DNA from: Luteimonas vadosa
GTDB lineage: Bacteria > Pseudomonadota > Gammaproteobacteria > Xanthomonadales > Xanthomonadaceae
Reading direction: 5' to 3'
DNA length: 64,000 nt
Assembly (NCBI RefSeq): GCF_039543545.1
Contig: NZ_BAABJY010000001.1
Coordinates: forward strand, 124,001-188,000
Below, in pieces: positions 1 to 8,883 of this stretch. Below the pieces are notes generated by a model that did no database searches, was not told the origin of the DNA, and saw only the letters and a program-made list of their open reading frames with translations. The position numbers and the translations under genes are program-made. How positions within the stretch are numbered: the stretch's first letter is position 1; every line of letters starts with the position of its first letter.

Positions 1-408
1 GAAGCTCAACCGCACGCGACCACCGGTGGAGGCGCCGTCGCCGAAGAACACGATCACTCCCTCCGCTTCGCGCGCCTGCACCTCGCGGGCGCCGGTAAAG
101 GTGATGCCCAGCCGTTCCGGCACCTCGCCGCTGCGCTCCTCCGCCGCCCGCCAGGTGTGCGCCGCGGGGTCGATGCTGAAGCTTTGCGGGCTGCCGGTGG
201 CGATCGCATGGGCGCGGGTGAAGCGTAATTGCGACGCGATTTCCTGCGCGCTGGACTTGAGCTGCAGGCGATCCAGGCCGCCGGTGAGCACCCCGGCGGC
301 CAGCAGCCCCGTTGCCGCGATCAGCACCACGACCAGCAGCATCTCCAGCAGGGAAAAGCCGCGTACCAGGCAACGCCCGATCCGCGAGCCGGCGGCTCGA
401 CCCCTCAT
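1..408 (-). CDS. gspH: Type II secretion minor pseudopilin GspH (XpsH), 3' end beyond the window
   Basis: Minor pseudopilin of the type II secretion pseudopilus, inserted in the inner membrane and processed by the prepilin peptidase. From the ATG at 408 the protein begins with a basic leader and then the type IV pilin motif RGFSLLEMLLVVVLIAATG (cleavage after RG, Glu at +5), followed by a GspH-like body that reads VIVFFGDGASTGGRVRLS at the window edge. The gene runs off the left end, so about 136 residues are visible. It is the last gene seen of the gspE-F-G-H operon. The frame stays open for 62 codons upstream (an ATG lies near 594), but a longer leader would be unusual for a pseudopilin, so the start at 408 is preferred; no strong ribosome binding site decides it. 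Confidence 0.85.
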   Translation of the reverse strand, partial: MRGRAAGSRIGRCLVRGFSLLEMLLVVVLIAATGLLAAGVLTGGLDRLQLKSSAQEIASQLRFTRAHAIATGSPQSFSIDPAAHTWRAAEERSGEVPERLGITFTGAREVQAREAEGVIVFFGDGASTGGRVRLSF

Positions 409-748
409 CCCGCCAAAACCGCCTGCGCCACGCGCCCGCCGCGATGCCGCTGCCGCACCTGCGAGGAATTCACGACCGCCTGCGCCGACCGCTTGCCGAC
501 GCACGCCGGTTCGCGGGTCGTACCCCACGACCGCCGCCGCAGCCACGACGCGGCCGCTGGAACGCTCAAGCCCATGCAGCCGCACCCTCATCATCGAGGT
601 GCACGGGCGGACATCATCGCCCCGCCTCGCCACGCCCATGGACGGGCTGCCACGCCAGTGTCTCCTGCGCGGATCCCTGGCAACGGCACGCCGCACGGGG
701 AGATCTTCGAGCGCATCGCTTCACGATCCGGATCGCGGCGCGCCTGCG
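409..748. other. Gap between gspG and gspH, open in the gspH frame
   Basis: A 340-base stretch between two genes of one operon whose other spacings are 14 to 134 bases. On the minus strand it stays open in the gspH frame from an ATG near 594, giving an Ala/Gly/Arg-rich extension (for example FLAGAAAASRRARGAGG) that resembles no known domain. I see no other gene, no clear hairpin and no promoter. Confidence 0.4.
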
Positions 749-1315
749 CTATTCGTACCGGATGTCGGCGTCGACGCTGGTGCCGCCGGCACGCTTGTCG
801 GCGCCGAAGCTGATGATGTCGAAGGGACGGCCGTCACCGGGCACGCGGTACTCGAAGGGCGTGTTCCACGGATCGTTGAGCTCGCCTGCCTTCGCGTACG
901 GCCCGAGCCATCCACCGGCGTTGCCGGGTTGGCTGACCAGTTCGTCCAGCGAGTTGGGCAATGCGCCCGTATCCATCTCGAACTGCTGCACCTTTTCGGC
1001 CAGGGTCTGCACCTGCGCCTTGGCCAGGTTCACCCTTGCGCGGTCCCCGCCACCCAGGATGCGCGTGGCCGCGAAGGCGACGATGCCGCCGATCAGCACC
1101 ACGACCAGGATGATTTCGATCAGGCTGAAGCCCCGCTGCCGAGACCCCGTCGAGCCCACGCGAACGAGGCCGTCGGCACGGCTTGCAACGATGAACGGCC
1201 CGCGACACCCGCCCTCATGCCGTCGCAAACGCATGCGGATCGCACCGCGCCCCTGGGATACGGGCAGGGATAGGGTCGGCCTGTTGGAACGGATGATGGA
1301 TCGGTTGCGACGCAT
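749..1315 (-). CDS. gspG: Type II secretion major pseudopilin GspG (XpsG)
   Basis: Major subunit of the type II secretion pseudopilus. The class III leader and cleavage site RQRG|FSLIEIILVVVLIGG are followed by the hydrophobic helix and the GspG body with its conserved WNTPFEYRVPG and DIISFGADKRAGG segments, the latter part of the calcium-binding end of the family. Translation from the ATG at 1315, which is preceded by AGAGGA eight bases upstream, gives 188 residues. That start implies an unusually long leader of about 55 residues before the cleavage site; an in-frame ATG at 1234 would shorten it to about 28. It lies downstream of gspF and upstream of gspH in the same operon. Confidence 0.93.
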   Translation of the reverse strand: MRRNRSIIRSNRPTLSLPVSQGRGAIRMRLRRHEGGCRGPFIVASRADGLVRVGSTGSRQRGFSLIEIILVVVLIGGIVAFAATRILGGGDRARVNLAKAQVQTLAEKVQQFEMDTGALPNSLDELVSQPGNAGGWLGPYAKAGELNDPWNTPFEYRVPGDGRPFDIISFGADKRAGGTSVDADIRYE

Positions 1316-1449
1316 GAAAAATCCTCTGGTATCGGGCGGGCCTGGGTCTATTGTGATCGAAGTGGCGGATGCGGGTTTTTCCCAGCTTGCGCCGATCGGC
1401 CGGGAATCGCGCCCGGTGGGCCGACTGCCCCACCGGGCTGGCGGCGACG

Positions 1450-2667
1450 TCACCCGATCACGTTCGTCAGGTCGTAGATCGGGATCAGCACGGCGAGGAT
1501 GACCACCATCACCACGCCTGCCAGCAGCATGGTGATCACCGGCACCAGGGCCGCGAGCATCCGGTCGAGCGCCTGGCCGGTTTCCTGGTCGAAGGTGTCG
1601 GCGGTCTTGAGCAGCATGCTGTCGAGTTCGCCGGACTCCTCGCCCACCTGCACCATCTGCAATGCCAGCCTCGGGAAGCGCTTGCCCTTGGCCAGCGCCG
1701 TCGACAGGCCGACGCCGTTCTTGACGTCGTCCGCGGCGGCCTCGACATCCGCCGACAGCGCGCGATTGCCCAGCACGTTGCGGCCGATGCCCAACGCGAC
1801 CAGCAGCGGTACCCCGTTCTTGAGCAGGGTGCCCAGCGTGCGCATCAACCGCGCCGTCTCGAGCTTTGCCACCAGCGGCCCGGCGATCCGCTGCCGCAGC
1901 AGCCAGTCGTCGAAGGCGGCGCGGAAGGCGGGATCGCGCAGCTTGCGGTCCAGCCACCAAAGCGCCAGCGCCGGGATGGCCACCAGCACGATCCAGAAAT
2001 CGCGCACGAACATGCCGATGCCGAGCACGATCCGGGTGAAGAACGGCAGGGTCGCGTCCAGGCTTTCGTACATCGCGGCGAACTGCGGCACCACGTAGCC
2101 GAGCAGGAACAGCAGCGACAACCCCACCATCGTCAGCAGGATCGCGGGGTAGATCAGCGCGTTGACCACGCGCGCGCGCAGTGCGCGAGAACGCTCGAGG
2201 TAATCCGCCAGGCGCTGCAGGGTCTCGTGCAGGCTGCCGCCGGCCTCGCCGGCGCGCACCATATTGATGTACAGCCGCGAGAACGTGCCGTGCTGGCGTT
2301 CAAGCGCCGTCGAGAGCGCGGTACCGCTGCGCACCGCGTCGCGGACATCGGTGATCGTGCGCTTGGCGGTCTCGTCCTCGGGCAGTTCGAGCAGGATCGT
2401 GAGCGCACGATCCAGCGGCTGCCCCGCCCCCAGCAGCGTCGCAAGCTGCTGGGTGAACTGCACCAGCCGCTGGCCGGCGAAGGGCTTGGGCTTGAACAGG
2501 GTCTTCCAGGCCCCGTCACCCCCGGCCTCGCTGGCCAGCCGCGCCTCGATCGGCAGGTGTCCCTGCTCCTGCAGGCGCAGTACCACCTCGCCGTCGCTGG
2601 CGGCTTCCATCTGGCCGTCGAGCGTTTCGCCGCGGTTGTTGAGCGCCTTGTACCGGTAAAGGGGCAT
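1450..2667 (-). CDS. gspF: Type II secretion inner-membrane platform protein GspF (XpsF)
   Basis: Polytopic inner-membrane protein that links the GspE ATPase to pseudopilus assembly. The 405-residue product has the family length and layout: an N-terminal cytoplasmic start MPLYRYKALNNRGE, two T2SSF repeats (around residues 70-195 and 270-395) and three membrane segments (around 170-195, 220-240 and 375-400). The repeat hallmark appears as LATLLGAGQPLDRAL in the first repeat and LGTLLKNGVPLLVAL in the second. It starts 14 bases after the small secreted protein gene, so it is probably co-transcribed from gspE. Confidence 0.96.
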   Translation of the reverse strand: MPLYRYKALNNRGETLDGQMEAASDGEVVLRLQEQGHLPIEARLASEAGGDGAWKTLFKPKPFAGQRLVQFTQQLATLLGAGQPLDRALTILLELPEDETAKRTITDVRDAVRSGTALSTALERQHGTFSRLYINMVRAGEAGGSLHETLQRLADYLERSRALRARVVNALIYPAILLTMVGLSLLFLLGYVVPQFAAMYESLDATLPFFTRIVLGIGMFVRDFWIVLVAIPALALWWLDRKLRDPAFRAAFDDWLLRQRIAGPLVAKLETARLMRTLGTLLKNGVPLLVALGIGRNVLGNRALSADVEAAADDVKNGVGLSTALAKGKRFPRLALQMVQVGEESGELDSMLLKTADTFDQETGQALDRMLAALVPVITMLLAGVVMVVILAVLIPIYDLTNVIG

Positions 2668-2681
2668 GCGTCCTGGGCCGC

Positions 2682-3131
2682 TCAGTCGCAGGCCAGCTTT
2701 CCGGCGTCGACGACGCGCGGGTTTCCGAGCGCGAAGGCGCGCACCGGATGCTGCCAGAGTTCGAAGCTCGAGATGCCCGGCGTGACCGCGCAGGAACTGG
2801 CGTAACGGAAGCGCTCGCCGTCTTCGGAGACGTACAGGTCGAACTTCAACGACACCTCGAGGTCGTGTCGGATCGACAGGGTCGCCTCGCCGTCGCCAGC
2901 CACCCCCGAGGCAAGGACATTGGCGGCGGATGGCGCCGCGGCCGCGCTCGCGCCGACGCCCTCGCCTTCGAGCTCCACCAGCAGCCCCAGCGGTGGATCT
3001 CCGCTGCCGACCACGAACCCTTCGGGCATCTCCGCCCTGGCCAGCACCTTGGCCGAGGGATCGGCGGCATGCATTGGCCCCGCCGCCAGCGAGGCGGCAA
3101 GCAGGGGGACCGAAAGGAGTGTCTTGTTCAT
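2682..3131 (-). CDS. Small exported protein encoded between gspE and gspF
   Basis: A 149-residue protein with a clear Sec signal peptide (MNKTLLSVPLLAASLAAG, cleavage near MHA-ADPS). The mature part is acidic, has a low-complexity stretch EGEGVGASAAAAPSAA near the middle and two cysteines near the end (SSCAVT and KLACD) that could form a disulfide. I do not recognise the family. Its position inside the secretion operon (46 bases after gspE, 14 bases before gspF) suggests co-expression with the secretion machinery. It has no pilin motif and no lipobox. It may be a periplasmic accessory factor or simply a lodged gene; no function is assigned. Confidence 0.75.
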   Translation of the reverse strand: MNKTLLSVPLLAASLAAGPMHAADPSAKVLARAEMPEGFVVGSGDPPLGLLVELEGEGVGASAAAAPSAANVLASGVAGDGEATLSIRHDLEVSLKFDLYVSEDGERFRYASSCAVTPGISSFELWQHPVRAFALGNPRVVDAGKLACD

Positions 3132-3176
3132 GGCAGTCGGGTTCCGGTCGTCACGCGTGGAAGGACGGCGCCGAGG

Positions 3177-4907
3177 TCAGGCGTCCTCGGTGACGCGCAG
3201 CACTTCCTCGATGGTGGTCACGCCAGCCAGCGCCTTGAGGATCCCGTCCTCGTACATCGTGCGCATGCCTGCCTCGCGGGCGAGTTGCTCGAGTTCGCCC
3301 ATCCCCGCATGCCGCATCACCGCGCGGCGCAGGGCGTCGCTCATCACCAGGAACTCCATGATCGTGGTGCGACCCAGGTAGCCGGTCGGCGACAGCGCGG
3401 AGGCGCGCGGGTGGTAAAGGAAGATCTCGCCCTCGGGCTGGTGGCGGCGCAGGTCGAATTTCTCGATCTCCTCGGGGGACGCGGGATAGCGCTCCGCGTG
3501 CTCCGGCTCGAGCCTGCGCACCAGCCGCTGGGCGAGGATGCCGTTGATGGTGGAGGTCAGCAGGTAGTCCTCCACTCCCATGTCGAGCATGCGGGTGATG
3601 CCGCCGGCGGCGTTGTTGGTGTGCAGGGTGCTGAGCACCAGGTGGCCTGTGAGCGCGGACTGGATCGCGATGCGCGCGGTCTCCAGGTCGCGCATCTCGC
3701 CGATCATGATGATGTCGGGGTCCTGGCGCACGATACTGCGCAGTGCGTGGGCAAAGTCGAGGCCGATCTGCGGCTTGGCCTGGATCTGATTGATGCCCTC
3801 GATCTGGTATTCGACCGGATCCTCGACGGTGATGATCTTGACGTCGGGCGTGTTGAGCTTGCTCAGCGCCGTGTAGAGCGTGGTGGTCTTTCCCGAACCC
3901 GTGGGTCCGGTCACCAGCAGGATCCCGTGCGGCTGCTCGAGCACGCGCTGGAACTGCGGCAGGAAGTTGTCGGTGAAGCCCAGCCGGTGGAAATCGAACA
4001 CCACCGTCTCGCGGTCGAGCAGTCGCATCACCACGCTCTCGCCGTGCGCGGTGGGCACCGTCGAGACGCGCAGGTCCAGCTCCTTGCCCTGCACGCGCAG
4101 CATGATGCGGCCGTCCTGCGGCAGCCGCCGCTCGGCGATGTTGAGCTTGCTCATGATCTTGATGCGGCTGATGACGGCGGCGGTCAGGTTGGTGGGCGGG
4201 CTCTCGCCTTCCTCCAGCACGCCGTCGATGCGGTAGCGGACCTTGAGCCGGTTCTCGAACGGCTCGATGTGGATGTCGGAGGCACGCAGCTCGACCGCGC
4301 GCTGGATGATCAGGTTCACCAGGCGGATCACCGGCGCCTCGGACGCCAGGTCGCGCAGGTGCTCGACATCGTCGACGTCGCCGCCGCCGTCGCCGTCGGC
4401 GGTCTCGACGATCGCGCCCATGGCGCTCCGGCCCTGCCCGTGCCAGCGCTCGATCAGGTCGTCGATTTCCGAGCGCAACGCCACGCTGGCGCGCACTTGC
4501 TTGCCCGTGGCCAGCGCGACGGCGTCGCCGGCATAGGTATCCTGGGGGTCGGCCAGCAGGATCTCGACGTGGTCTTCGGTCTCGGCCACCGGCACGACGT
4601 GGAACTGCTTCATGAACTTGGGCGTCAGCGCGATCTCGTCCGGCGGCAGGTCGGGCGCGTCCTTGGTGCTGACCAGGGGCAGGTCCAGGACCTGGGCGCA
4701 GGCCTCGGCATGGTCGCGCTCGGACACCAGGCCGAGGCGCGCGAGCAGGGTCAGGAGGCTGCCTCCGGTCTCCTCCTGGAGGCGGCGGGCCCGGACCAGG
4801 TCCGCATCCTTCAGCCGGCCTCTCTGCACCAGGGCGGCGACCACGCGCTCGTCGGCGCTGGTTTCCAGCGCGGCGTCGCCCGCAGCTTCGTTCACGATTG
4901 CGTTCAC
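3177..4907 (-). CDS. gspE: Type II secretion ATPase GspE (XpsE)
   Basis: Cytoplasmic AAA+ ATPase that powers pseudopilus assembly. The 576-residue product has an N-terminal MshEN/T2SSE_N domain (about 20-160), then the secretion ATPase domain with Walker A GPTGSGKTTTLY (about residue 340), an Asp box, Walker B IIMIGEMRDLETA and the His box STLHTNNA. Translation starts at GTG 4907, preceded by GGAGG at five bases. The region after LAQRLVRRLEP, where many GspE proteins carry a CxxC...CxxC zinc motif, contains no cysteine. The gene is the first of the visible gsp operon and lies 305 bases from the divergent LuxR-type gene. Confidence 0.96.
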   Translation of the reverse strand: MNAIVNEAAGDAALETSADERVVAALVQRGRLKDADLVRARRLQEETGGSLLTLLARLGLVSERDHAEACAQVLDLPLVSTKDAPDLPPDEIALTPKFMKQFHVVPVAETEDHVEILLADPQDTYAGDAVALATGKQVRASVALRSEIDDLIERWHGQGRSAMGAIVETADGDGGGDVDDVEHLRDLASEAPVIRLVNLIIQRAVELRASDIHIEPFENRLKVRYRIDGVLEEGESPPTNLTAAVISRIKIMSKLNIAERRLPQDGRIMLRVQGKELDLRVSTVPTAHGESVVMRLLDRETVVFDFHRLGFTDNFLPQFQRVLEQPHGILLVTGPTGSGKTTTLYTALSKLNTPDVKIITVEDPVEYQIEGINQIQAKPQIGLDFAHALRSIVRQDPDIIMIGEMRDLETARIAIQSALTGHLVLSTLHTNNAAGGITRMLDMGVEDYLLTSTINGILAQRLVRRLEPEHAERYPASPEEIEKFDLRRHQPEGEIFLYHPRASALSPTGYLGRTTIMEFLVMSDALRRAVMRHAGMGELEQLAREAGMRTMYEDGILKALAGVTTIEEVLRVTEDA

Positions 4908-5212
4908 GCGACCTCCATTTCCGTTGGCGACTTTAGCAGGACGCAGACGCGCTCACCTTCCCCGGGGTGCGGCCGGAGCGGTCTTTCCGGGTCGGCCTGC
5001 GCGCCCCTCTGCTTGCGCTCCCGGTGGGGGCCAAGATTGCGCGTCCGCAGGAGCACGCGCAACACGGCTCGCTTCGGCCCGCGCATCCGGCCCCCCGCTT
5101 GGGGCGGCACGACATAAACGCATCCCGACGGTCGGCACCCCATCGCTTTCCGTTCGGAGGGCAAGGCGCTAGGGTGGCCGGATTGCGCCCTGCCGCCGCC
5201 CGCGGATACAAA
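4908..5212. other. Divergent intergenic region between gspE and the LuxR-type gene
   Basis: 305 bases that should hold the promoter of the type II secretion operon (minus strand) and that of the regulator (plus strand). It is GC-rich. The only lower-GC piece is GGATACAAAATGG at 5205-5217, which may include a -10 element of the regulator. I could not identify a confident -35/-10 pair or an operator. Confidence 0.4.
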
Positions 5213-5893
5213 ATGGTGGCATCGATGACCGATCCTGCAAGCCAGCCGCCGAGACCGGGTGAGAGGCGCCAGCACCGCGAGCAGCGTGCGGACCAGTTGC
5301 GCTGGATCGCCCAGGCGCGCTCCTTCGGCGCCACGCTCGATCGCCTGCCGCAAGCCCTGATGCTCGTCGTCCCGGGTCGGCCGATCCGTGTCTGGTACGC
5401 CAATGCCGCCGCGCGGCAGCGCTTCTCGGAACCGGGACCCTTGCGCCTGCGGCAGGACCTCCTGCTGGTCGGGGACGACGCGACCGCGCTGCATGGCGCC
5501 CTGCGGCGTGCGGGCACGGCCATCGCGGCGCATCGGGAGCGAATCGACCTGCCGGGCGCCGACGGGGTTGCCGGCTTGCAACTACACGTGGAGGCCCTGG
5601 ACTTCGGTGCCAGCGCCGACCTCCCCGTATCCCAAGTGGTACTCATCGAAGCGCATGCCCCACTGCCCGACACCGTGCCGCTGGAGCGGTTGTGCCGGGA
5701 ATTCGGCCTGACCCCGGGCGAGGCCGGCGCCGCGGTGCGCCTGCTGGCGACTGGCTCGCTGGAACAGATCGCCCGGGACACCGGCAGGTCCATCCACACG
5801 GTCCGCACCCAGATCAAGGGTGCGATGGTGAAGACCGGCACCCACTCCCAGGCGGCGCTCGTCGGCCTGGTCAGCCGCCGCCTGTCGGCCTGA
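5213..5893 (+). CDS. LuxR-family helix-turn-helix transcriptional regulator
   Basis: Cytoplasmic DNA-binding protein of about 226 residues. The C-terminal 60 residues form a LuxR/GerE helix-turn-helix: FGLTPGEAGAAVRLLATG, then LEQIARDTGRSIHTVRTQIK, the recognition helix with the conserved HTVRTQ. The N-terminal part (30-150) looks PAS-like (the LDRLPQALMLVVPGRPIRVWYAN style seen in many LuxR solo regulators), but no response-regulator receiver domain is present. The start could be ATG 5213 or ATG 5225; neither has a strong ribosome binding site. It is followed on the same strand, 111 bases later, by the large exported HYR protein, which is the most obvious candidate target. It is divergent from the gsp operon. 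Confidence 0.85.
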   Translation: MVASMTDPASQPPRPGERRQHREQRADQLRWIAQARSFGATLDRLPQALMLVVPGRPIRVWYANAAARQRFSEPGPLRLRQDLLLVGDDATALHGALRRAGTAIAAHRERIDLPGADGVAGLQLHVEALDFGASADLPVSQVVLIEAHAPLPDTVPLERLCREFGLTPGEAGAAVRLLATGSLEQIARDTGRSIHTVRTQIKGAMVKTGTHSQAALVGLVSRRLSA

Positions 5894-6004
5894 GCGCACC
5901 GGGCGCCGGCATACACCAAATGGGCGATGACCCGTTTGGCCCCGGTCCCTAACGTGCGTTGCCTGACTGCCAAGGTGGCGGCCGGGTAACAGGGGGAATA
6001 CCGA

Positions 6005-8794
6005 ATGAAACTTCCATCCGCGGCCAAGGGCCGCTGGATCGCGGCTGCGACGCTGCTGGTCCTTTCGACGATTGCGGCGCCGGCGATGGCGCAAAACTGC
6101 CCCGGATTCGTCAACGGCATCAAGGTGCAGCCGGGCAATGTGTCGTTCAACGAATACGACGCCGCGGCCGGCTACGCTGCCGTGGTCGTCACCTTGGGAA
6201 CCAACCGGACCACCATCCCCAGCGGTGCAAGCGTCGCCTGGACGCAGACGGCCGGGCCGGCCGTCGTGCTGAGCAACGCGAATACGTTGGCACCCTCCTT
6301 CACCGCCCCGACCGTGGGGCCGGGGGGCGACGTCCTGGCCTTCCGGGTGACCGCCACCTGCACGAGCCGCACGGGCACGGAAACGGGCATGGACACCGGC
6401 ACCGTCACCATCGTCAACGTCGATCGTCCACCCGCCGTCGCGCCCCTGGCCTCTCCGCCTGAGGCGGCGGTTGGTGACACCGTCGTTCTCAGCGCAAACG
6501 GCAGCGACCCGGACGGGGATGCCATTACCTATACCTGGACCCAGGTGCCCAATGGCGCACCGACTGCGGCCCTGGCCACGCCCAACGCCGCCAGCACGCA
6601 GTTCGTCGCCCCCGCCGCGGCCAACGACTACACGCTCGAGTTCCGGGTGACCGCCCGCTCCAATGCCTTGTCGGCATCGGCGACCGTGCTGGTGAACGTC
6701 ACGGCCGCCAACCTGGCCCCGTTCGCCGCGCTGGCTTGCCCGAGCGTGGTCGGCGAAGGACAACCGCTGCGCCTGGACGGCTCCGGCTCCTACGACCCCG
6801 AGGGCGGCGCCCTCACTTACGCCTGGTTCGTCAACGAGGCGGACGCAGGCCTGGGATTCAGCCTGACGGGTGAAGCCGGACCCGTGGTCGAACGCTCCGC
6901 CCCGTCCTTGGGATTGGACATGGTCGGCGGCGTCGAAGTCGCATTGCGCGTCACCGACGACCAGGGCCAATACGTAGATGCCCTGTGCACCTTCATGATT
7001 GCGGACGTCACCGCCCCGTCGCTGACCCTGCCCGATGACTTGTTGCTGGACGCCGACTCGGCCGCCGGCACCCTGGTCCCGGCGTACGCGGTTTCGGCAC
7101 TCGACAACGTCGATGGCGACCTCGGCGCGCTGGTCGCCTGCTCCCCCGCTGCGCCGCACCAGTTCCCGATGGGCGCGACCGCGGTGTCTTGCGGCGTCGA
7201 GGACAGCGCCGGCAACGCTGCGGCCGGCAGCTTCAACGTCGATGTCCAGGACCTGTCGCCGCCGGACTTCGGCCCCGTGTCCGACATCGCGATCGAAGGC
7301 AACGCCCTCGGCGGCGGCATCCTCGCCTACGCCTTGCCCACGGCCACGGACAAGGTCGACGCCGACGTGACCGTTGTGTGCGTGCCGCCCTCGGGCGACC
7401 TGTTCCCCGTCGGATCCACGACGGTCGAATGCACCGCGACCGATGACGCGGGCAACGAGTCCACCGCCGCCTTCACCGCCACCGTGCACGACACCACGCC
7501 GCCCACCCTCGACCTGCCCGCCGACATCGCCGGCGTCGAAGCGACCGGCCCCGATGGCGCGCCGGTTGACTTCACCGCGACCGCGTTCGACATCGTCGAC
7601 GGCGACCTGGTCGTGTACTGCACGCCGGCTTCCGGCAGCACCTTCGAGCTCGGGCCGACGATGGTGAACTGCAGCGCGACCGATACGGCGAACAACACCG
7701 GCTCGGGCAACTTCAGCGTCCAGGTGGTCGATACCACGCCCCCGGCGGTCACCCCGCCCGCGAACACGACCGTCGAGGCCACCGGCTTCCTGACCGCCGT
7801 GGACATCAGCACCGCCACGGCGACCGATGCCGTCGGCGTCGTCTCGCTCGGCCACGACGCCCCGGCCAGTTTCCCGGTCGGCACGACCACGATCACCTGG
7901 ACCGCCTGCGACGCGGCGAGAAACTGCGGCACGGCAACCAGCCTCGTCACGGTGACCGACACGACGCCGCCGACGCTGACCCTGCCGGGCAACATCGCCG
8001 GCGTCGAAGCCACCGGGGCCTCGGGCGCGATCGTCACCTTCTCCGCAACCGCGTCGGACCTCGTCGACGGCGTGGTGGTGGTGACCTGCACCCGGGCGTC
8101 CGGCAGCACGTTTGCCCTGGGAACCACTCCGGTGGCGTGCAGGGCGACGGACTTGGCGGGCAACACCGGCACCGGGGGCTTCAACGTCACCGTCGTCGAC
8201 ACCACGCCGCCGTCGTTCGACCCCTACACGCCGCCGGCCCCGGCCGTGGCGTCGGGTAACTCGCAGGCCCTGGTCAGCTTCCCACTGCCCGTCGCGCGCG
8301 ACCTGGTGGATGGAGCCGTCACGGTGTCATGCGATCGCGCCTCCGGCAGCAGCTTCCCCGTCGGACGGACCCGGGTGTCCTGTTCGGCGAGCGACAGCCG
8401 CGGCAATACCGCGACGATGGGCTTCGACGTGGTCGTCTCGTACGCCTGGACCGGCTTCCACCGCCCGGTGGACAACTTCCCGGTCATCAACGCGGTCAAG
8501 GCCGGCAGTGCGATCCCCGTGAAGTTCAGCCTGGGCGGCAACCAGGGCCTGGACATCTTCGTGGCGGGTTCCCCCGCTTCGGGTGCGGTCGCCTGCATGG
8601 GCGGCTACACCGAGGAGATCACGCTGAGCGAGACTGTCAACGCGGGTGGCAGCAGCCTGAGCTACGACGCCACCGCCGGCCAGTACGTCTATGTCTGGAA
8701 GACGGACAAGGGTTGGGCCAACAGCTGCCGCATCCTGCAGATCAACCTGCGCGACGGCACCATGCAGAAGGCGGTCTTCCAGTTCAAGAAATAA
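6005..8794 (+). CDS. Large exported protein with PKD-like, six HYR and C-terminal PxKF domains
   Basis: A 929-residue exported protein. It starts with a Sec signal peptide (MKLPSAAKGRWIAAATLLVL, cleavage near AMA-QN). Residues about 30-335 hold three PKD-like beta domains with GSDPDGD and GSYDPEGG motifs. Residues about 336-810 hold six HYR repeats of about 80 residues, each beginning with a (T/S)PP motif, for example TTPPTLDLPADIAGVEA, and containing a FPVGxTxVxCxAxDxxGN core. The end (810-929) is a PxKF domain (VKAGSAIPVKFSLGG). HYR and PKD domains are adhesion-type modules, so a surface or secreted binding role is likely. AGGGGG lies nine bases before the ATG. The adjacent type II secretion operon could export it, but that is only inference from position. 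Confidence 0.88.
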   Translation: MKLPSAAKGRWIAAATLLVLSTIAAPAMAQNCPGFVNGIKVQPGNVSFNEYDAAAGYAAVVVTLGTNRTTIPSGASVAWTQTAGPAVVLSNANTLAPSFTAPTVGPGGDVLAFRVTATCTSRTGTETGMDTGTVTIVNVDRPPAVAPLASPPEAAVGDTVVLSANGSDPDGDAITYTWTQVPNGAPTAALATPNAASTQFVAPAAANDYTLEFRVTARSNALSASATVLVNVTAANLAPFAALACPSVVGEGQPLRLDGSGSYDPEGGALTYAWFVNEADAGLGFSLTGEAGPVVERSAPSLGLDMVGGVEVALRVTDDQGQYVDALCTFMIADVTAPSLTLPDDLLLDADSAAGTLVPAYAVSALDNVDGDLGALVACSPAAPHQFPMGATAVSCGVEDSAGNAAAGSFNVDVQDLSPPDFGPVSDIAIEGNALGGGILAYALPTATDKVDADVTVVCVPPSGDLFPVGSTTVECTATDDAGNESTAAFTATVHDTTPPTLDLPADIAGVEATGPDGAPVDFTATAFDIVDGDLVVYCTPASGSTFELGPTMVNCSATDTANNTGSGNFSVQVVDTTPPAVTPPANTTVEATGFLTAVDISTATATDAVGVVSLGHDAPASFPVGTTTITWTACDAARNCGTATSLVTVTDTTPPTLTLPGNIAGVEATGASGAIVTFSATASDLVDGVVVVTCTRASGSTFALGTTPVACRATDLAGNTGTGGFNVTVVDTTPPSFDPYTPPAPAVASGNSQALVSFPLPVARDLVDGAVTVSCDRASGSSFPVGRTRVSCSASDSRGNTATMGFDVVVSYAWTGFHRPVDNFPVINAVKAGSAIPVKFSLGGNQGLDIFVAGSPASGAVACMGGYTEEITLSETVNAGGSSLSYDATAGQYVYVWKTDKGWANSCRILQINLRDGTMQKAVFQFKK

Positions 8795-8820
8795 CGAATC
8801 CAGCCGGTTACAACACCGCA

Positions 8821-8853
8821 GAGGCCGGCCCGCAAGGGTCGGCCTCTTGCTTT
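8821..8853 (+). terminator. Rho-independent terminator after the HYR/PxKF gene
   Basis: An 11-bp stem (GAGGCCGGCCC at 8821-8831 with GGGTCGGCCTC at 8836-8846, one G-T pair) around a GCAA tetraloop is followed by TTGCTTT. It lies 26 bases after the stop of the plus-strand gene and may also serve the convergent purL gene that ends at 8884. Confidence 0.75.
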
Positions 8854-8883
8854 GGCGAGACGCGCGCGCCCGTTAGGGAACCG

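Noticed and set aside
5582..7855. A long Gly/Arg/Asp-rich open frame on the minus strand opposite the HYR gene
   Set aside because: It is antisense to the repeat-rich HYR gene, and its composition follows from the complementary strand of Asp/Thr/Val codons.
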